DNA from: Mesaphorura yosii
Taxonomy: Eukaryota > Arthropoda > Collembola > Poduromorpha > Tullbergiidae
DNA length: 64,000 nucleotides
Assembly: GCA_009869945.1 (NCBI GenBank)
Contig: WIXG01000046.1
Coordinates: 248,001-312,000 of the forward strand
Direction: 5' to 3'
The notes under the pieces: model-generated
What the model was told of the DNA's origin: nothing
The model's input: the letters and a program-made list of their open reading frames with translations, nothing else
Databases searched by the model: none
Shown here: piece after piece, positions 58,804-64,000 of the stretch
Numbering within the stretch: position 1 is the stretch's first letter
How the letters are laid out: each line of letters opens with the position of its first letter
Made by a program: the position numbers and the translations under genes

Positions 58804-61800
58804 GGTTTTTATTGCGTGTTCTTCGCAGTTCGCTGTTCGCAGATCTTCCAGCTCAAACAATGTGTATGTTCAAAGGCACAGTAACATTAAGAATGGCAGT
58901 TGGAGTAGTAATCAGTCGTTAGTTGAACTAATTGGGCAAATAAATACTGAATTAATTCTTGTCTTGTGGAGACAAAGTTATGAAGTTTCGTGCTCGTAGT
59001 GCTCCTTACCTCGGTGTGACTCCTGCCACATCGGAAGGGGATGCGGCTGAAAAGTGCATTGTTTGCACTTAGATTTTTGCAACCATACCCTTTGATACAG
59101 CTGAGCTGAGTCACTGCCACTAAGGTTGTCTCGTTGTTAAAACGCTCTTCCAATTCCAGTGCTCACTCACAGAAGTTTGTTGTTAACCTCAAAACCCGGG
59201 GTTCGCAAAACTCCGCCTCTGCTGTGGAGTGGAAGAGGAAGCTCGTGAGGGATGGCGCCACGACCACTGCGCGGCTGAGCCGTGATCAGTTACAGATGAT
59301 CAATTTCGTTAAGACCCGTGTGATACGCGTACAGCTTTCTGTCATACTTGTTTTCATGACTCATACTGGTGATTGGAGTTGGAGTCGGTTAAACTAAAAG
59401 GAGAGGTTAAAGGAAGTTTATACCGTCTGTATGTGTCGCGACAAATTACATAAAGCGCAATTATAATTAGCATGAGCGGACCGGTGGATTCATCATTCTT
59501 GGTTAATGACACGTCTGCATTAATCTCTCTACTGTTGTGTGACGACTTTCGACAATTATCTGAAGCAATAACTTCAAGGTTGATTCCAGTTTACTGGCGT
59601 TAGGAGTCATACCAAGAGAGAGAACGGATGAGACGCCTGACGACGCTTCCATGATTGCAGCATTTTGTTTTTTATTTGGAAAGATCGCTCGGTATTTGTA
59701 CACAACGAGCGAGCAGGTTGGGGCATTGAGAAGCATAGTTTTAGCTTGTTTTGTTCTTTTGTGCCCGTCTAAGAACGCTTGTTTATTTTGCATTATATTT
59801 CTAAGATAAATGACTCAACATTTATCTGGACCCTCAAAAAGAAATTTGACGGTTTCAATGCAACAAACACCACATCGACAAAGACTCTTCACGGAATATT
59901 TGGTTTCAGGTCGGACCGAGACGCGCGGCCGTGCTCCGTTCCGTACCGTGGCGTAATGGTGAACAATGCGCATATTGACGTGAAATCCAATAACGCATGA
60001 CACGACTACTTATCCTGCCACTTTAAAATGTGTATCCATCGTATCTCTGCCGTGTGTGCATTGATGCGCTTTATAACTGAATTTATTCCACTTTAAAAAC
60101 ACTTTCGAGAAATCATCTCAGTCTCATTGTTACCCGCAGCCGTAGCACAGATTATTATTACAAAGTCAGATACGGATTGCGCCATTCAGGTGATGAAGCG
60201 AGATTGTGAGATTACTCAGATTACATGCATTGTTGTGCGATGCTGCTGTCCGCATTTTGATTTTGATGTCGTTTAGGAAGAACTGGCTCGCGTCAACGAA
60301 ACGGTCTGGCGGTTCAAAGAAAACAATTTCTGGTATCTCACTGGAGAAATCAACATCCAAACTAAACCTGAACAACAACTTTGTACGCTTTTGTACACAA
60401 CTTGGCCGGACCACGACCGGCCAAGTCCACTAAGCGAATGATTGTTTGCGGTGTGAGACACTCACACTGCAGAAACGTCGAAATAAATAAAAACAAAAAC
60501 CAACACTTTAAAACATTTATAACATGCTTAGATCCAACTTTGATTGCGCACTTTTCTTGATATAATTATACATTACATGCAACTTGAGAGCTTAGGCGAA
60601 TTGTTACATTAATAGTTTACTTAAAGATCGTTGAGATAAGTCCGGACCACTTCTGTGCTCACGGCTTACATTGTACTTACTTTCAGCTGACATCCTCCAT
60701 TGCATCGCGTCGCGCCGTTCGCTCGATACATTTCATGATGTTTTGAAATAACTCGAAATTACGGACACTTGTGGGAGGCAGAAACAGTAGCAATTATGGT
60801 GCACTCACGATAATTGCTCGCCGGTAAGCGATAAGCCAACAACATGAGTTTTGAAACATGAGAGCAGCTACTCGAAACAAAAACATGAGTGCATTTTGTC
60901 ATCTTGCGCTGGTGCGACTTGCGTTCACCATTATTTAGGTGATGAGATATCTCGATATTTGGCAAAAAAAAACAGTGAAAATTCCGATCCAATATGGTAA
61001 TCTCGTTAAATATCGTTGTGCAAGTGGACTAATCATTTAAGATGAGAAAGAGGAATGCAAGGTGCAGGAGTTTCACACGCATCGGCATTTGGATAAAAAT
61101 GATACGAGCGGGGGTTTGATATCAAAATTGGAATCATTACGTTTACATTTGTATTACATCACAGACGGGATTGCCGACTCATATTTTTTCCTCAGCGGAC
61201 ATATTTTTGTGTATGCCGAGAGCCTAAACTCAGACGGAAGATGTGAGCAGTGCGCGGAGCAGGGAGTCGGAAATCGTGGAAGAAAGAAGACGTCGTATTT
61301 TCCCTGGCTGTGGTATGTAAAATGGATACGAGCTGTTAGTCGAGCAGTAATGAGGAGCGAAATGAGAAAGACTTTTCATTATCAGCGCACAGTCTCTTAT
61401 TATGTTGTCGGCCGGCAACTTTGTTGACGGTGGTGATGGTATTAGTATTTTATCTCGCGATGGCGATGGGCTCCCTGATACCAATCTTCAAGTGTGGAAT
61501 TTTGTCCCGCTCCCTAAAGCGCACTTTGGACGGCTCGAGTCTGCCTTTAGTCTCACATTTTTCAATGTCATTGTGAGCCTTCAAATATTTTCCAGACAAG
61601 AAAGCTCTCATAATGTCCAGTTTATTGGAGTTGGATTTTAGCGCAGCAAAAAGACTACCTTTTGACCTCTTAGTGCTGTTCGAGAGACTTGCCTCCGCTC
61701 TCGGTCTGAAAAAGAGACAAAATTTGATTGAAATGATCAAAGACGGCTGGTTTATTGCCGAAACACGAGGACAAAATGTATTCATGTCACCGACTCAGCA

Positions 61801-64000
61801 CGGAGACAGAGACCAATTCACCTATGTGAAAGTTACACAGGCGTCGCAAGTGATACGAAGTTCAATGGTGTTAAGTTGGATAGACAGCGTACATGATAGT
61901 CGTGTCAAATATCAACTTTATTGTAATTAAATTACCGATCGGGCTTCAAAAGCAAAAATAGCCAAAGCATCAAATTCTGGTTCTCTTGTACTGTTTGCTT
62001 TCTCGTAGAGTGAGATTCGCCATGAAAGACCCTCAGTCGGTAGAAACAGAAAGCTGTCACTGCTGAAGCACCGCACAAAGGCAGGAATCATACTCACACA
62101 GCGAACGGCTGCGACTGGCGTCAATTCAATTAGGATACAACAAATTGGGCAAACTCTTCACAAAAAGTGAACCACTCTCAGGTCCGTGGCCGTGCTGCCA
62201 ACCTTTTTTGCTTTGTGTTTCATTTCCACCAGCACGGCATTCGCAGTTACACGCTCACCGTACCAAATAATTAAAGTAAAGTTCGGCTTTTGTGAAATGA
62301 TTATTAAATTATTGGTACAGTCAGAAAAGTACAGGCACAGTAGGAGAGGAATGTTAAAACACTTTCAACACTTTGAATTGCATACCAATTCCATCGCAAG
62401 AGCCAGACAACGCGTAGGCGTGACAAAATATGAGTACCATGCCGTGGCTTGACGCTCGGCTATGAAGGAGTACGAGTACGAGCGTCATTTGTACTCCACC
62501 AGACACGTATTTATTTTCCAAATGAAAAGCGTGAATAAATTGGGCAAATTACTGATAAAGGGTTTACCAATCCCAGCCTTCTTCCAGCACATTTTTGCTT
62601 TGTATTTTGCATCAAACTCAAACATGCGAAGGCGAAGTTTAGCAATTTGAACCGAGTGCTGAACAAATATCAGCCATCACCACGATCTGGGCTCCGAGGC
62701 TGTTACCAGACTGCCAAGCCTGAGCCGGAGCTTTTGCCTCTATCAAATAGAGTCGAGATATTTTGCATAATTTGTGTTCCCAGGAGACGGAGGAATGCGC
62801 CTAGAAATAAAATTTTCGAGTCACATCACACGTCCGCAGTTTATTTCAGTTTTCAACAAAGCATTTAGGATTTGCATATTTCAGAGAACTGCGGCTCCTG
62901 TATATTTTGCGGGCGAGCACAGAATACAAACGCAAACCTTCACCGTGTCGTGTTATTATTATGCAAATTGAACTTAAAACATGTCCAGGCAGTGCAGTTT
63001 CACATTGCTCACAAAGTCGACTTTCTCTCACAATGTCAGCCACAATATAAACTTAACGTGGATCAAGAATTCAAAACAGGGAATACGTACAGTGGATACG
63101 CAATTAATGTTCAGATGAGTTAGTCGGGAAAAGAACCGTTAAGCTTTGACAAGTTATGTTGACAAGAATTAGCTCGCGTTTTCATTCTTAGCAATTCAGA
63201 AATACGCAACGAGCAGAAAGAGAGGCTGATTTATGCTACAATTCGGAATACGATTCACGTTTCCAGACAAGTTCATTAATTCGTGCCGTGTTCGTGCCAA
63301 GTCAGCCATAAAAATACATCGTTCCAAGGCAGTTTCATGGGCTTTTTGTAGAAACGGAGGACGAAGCTCCCTCCCATCGAATTACTTTCTCCTTCGCGCG
63401 TCGCACATCATAATCGGGCTGTAAATGTTGTAATTGCACAACATTTAAGCATTCATGCTACATAATGCAATCATTGAAGCGATTAATAACAGTTCGATTA
63501 TGGAGTCTTTATGAACCGTTTTGTGCCTGAATTTGGTGCGTTATTGTTCGAAAATGGTTCATTCACTCTAATCGCGTGTCAACTATGTACACAACTTCAT
63601 TGAAGTCAACAAGAGACACCCCTGCCTGGCCTGCCTGTTATTCGAACCTATTTTAGCATTAGCACCATTGTGCTGGAGCATTTGAAGTGAGAAATCGCTG
63701 AGCTGAAACAGAATGAACCACAGGAAGCGCAACGCGAACAATAAGTCTCCCGTTTTTATGGCATTCGGTTCGCAGTCGAATTTCGAGTTGAATTCCATTG
63801 AATTGAACGAGCAAGTCTCGGCGTGACGGGTTCGTATGCAACGTGCAATTGAACTTCACCCTCCAAATCAATCCAGCACACGAATTCTTCTGTTTGGGCT
63901 GCTGAAAAACGACGCGTTATTTCAATGAAATCAAATCCCATGATTTGACAGTTCTTTTATACTTCAGCGTTAGTGCAGCGACGACGAGGCATTATTTACA
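58804..64000. other. Gene-free 5.2 kb right end
   Basis: Upstream of HELZ. A possible HELZ 5' UTR donor (plus-strand TTAC|CTCGG at 59006-59013) is present. The open frames here (longest about 120 codons, near 61062) have no splice partners, no recognised motif and ordinary composition. It probably holds HELZ regulatory DNA and possibly the far upstream region of the next gene. Confidence 0.4.
60400..60426. repeat. Perfect 10-bp inverted repeat with 7-base loop
   Basis: ACTTGGCCGG at 60400-60409 and CCGGCCAAGT at 60417-60426 flank ACCACGA. It can form a stable GC-rich hairpin in otherwise AT-rich DNA. Confidence 0.7.

Noticed and set aside
61062-61930. Several 100-120 codon ORFs on both strands in the right end
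   Set aside because: Ordinary composition, overlapping on opposite strands, with no motif or splice structure.

Overview
The window is a gene-dense piece of an animal nuclear genome. Genes are split by short introns (mostly 55-90 nt, GT-AG, with an unusual number of GC-AG donors). Poly(A) signals are AATAAA, and there are no bacterial operons or phage elements. The tango/ARNT protein matches the arthropod form almost motif for motif, and obscurin has the invertebrate two-kinase layout, so an arthropod is likely and a crustacean-like pancrustacean is my best guess (inference). I rebuilt exon chains by hand from splice sites, reading phase and remembered family sequences. Nearly every chain closes on an exact multiple of three.

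Layout, left to right. SAP18 3' end (+, 1-480); KGD4/MRPS36 (+, 1184-1768); ceramide transfer protein CERT (-, 2330-4986), divergent from UBAC2 (+, 5757-7130); a glucose-6-phosphate 1-epimerase-like gene (-, 7381-8604); tango/ARNT (+, 9541-11885); a doubtful minus-strand ORF (12463-12672); a secreted beta/gamma-crystallin-like protein with a TATA box (+, 13420-14326).

The centre is dominated by obscurin/Unc-89 (-, 14502-30990, about 3456 codons). It has a short Ser/Gly-rich start, a RhoGEF DH-PH pair, about 20 Ig domains, one Fn3 and two kinase-like domains that both lack the catalytic aspartate. A PG-repeat protein ORF (-, 27972-29579) lies inside its first intron on the same strand, either as a nested gene or as an alternative 5' end.

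After a 1.9 kb gap come SNAP-25 (+, 32884-34589), a FAM174-like membrane protein (-, 35461-35926), a threonyl-tRNA synthetase with a mitochondrial-type leader and an internal cytosolic start (+, 36803-39458), DDA1 (+, 40376-40813), a PNRC-like mRNA-decay adaptor (+, 42295-43086), a PDSS2-like polyprenyl synthase subunit (-, 44893-46129), isovaleryl-CoA dehydrogenase (-, 46791-48565), ribose-5-phosphate isomerase (+, 49467-50571), dynein light chain roadblock (-, 50811-51347) and the RNA helicase HELZ (-, 52051-58803). The last 5.2 kb (58804-64000) shows no gene I can support.

The genes are mostly unrelated housekeeping and muscle/neuronal genes, and I see no operon-like or horizontally acquired system. 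The most notable points are the PG-repeat ORF inside obscurin, the paired pseudokinases, at least five GC-AG introns, the dual-start ThrRS, the stretched PNRC homolog and the crystallin-like secreted protein.
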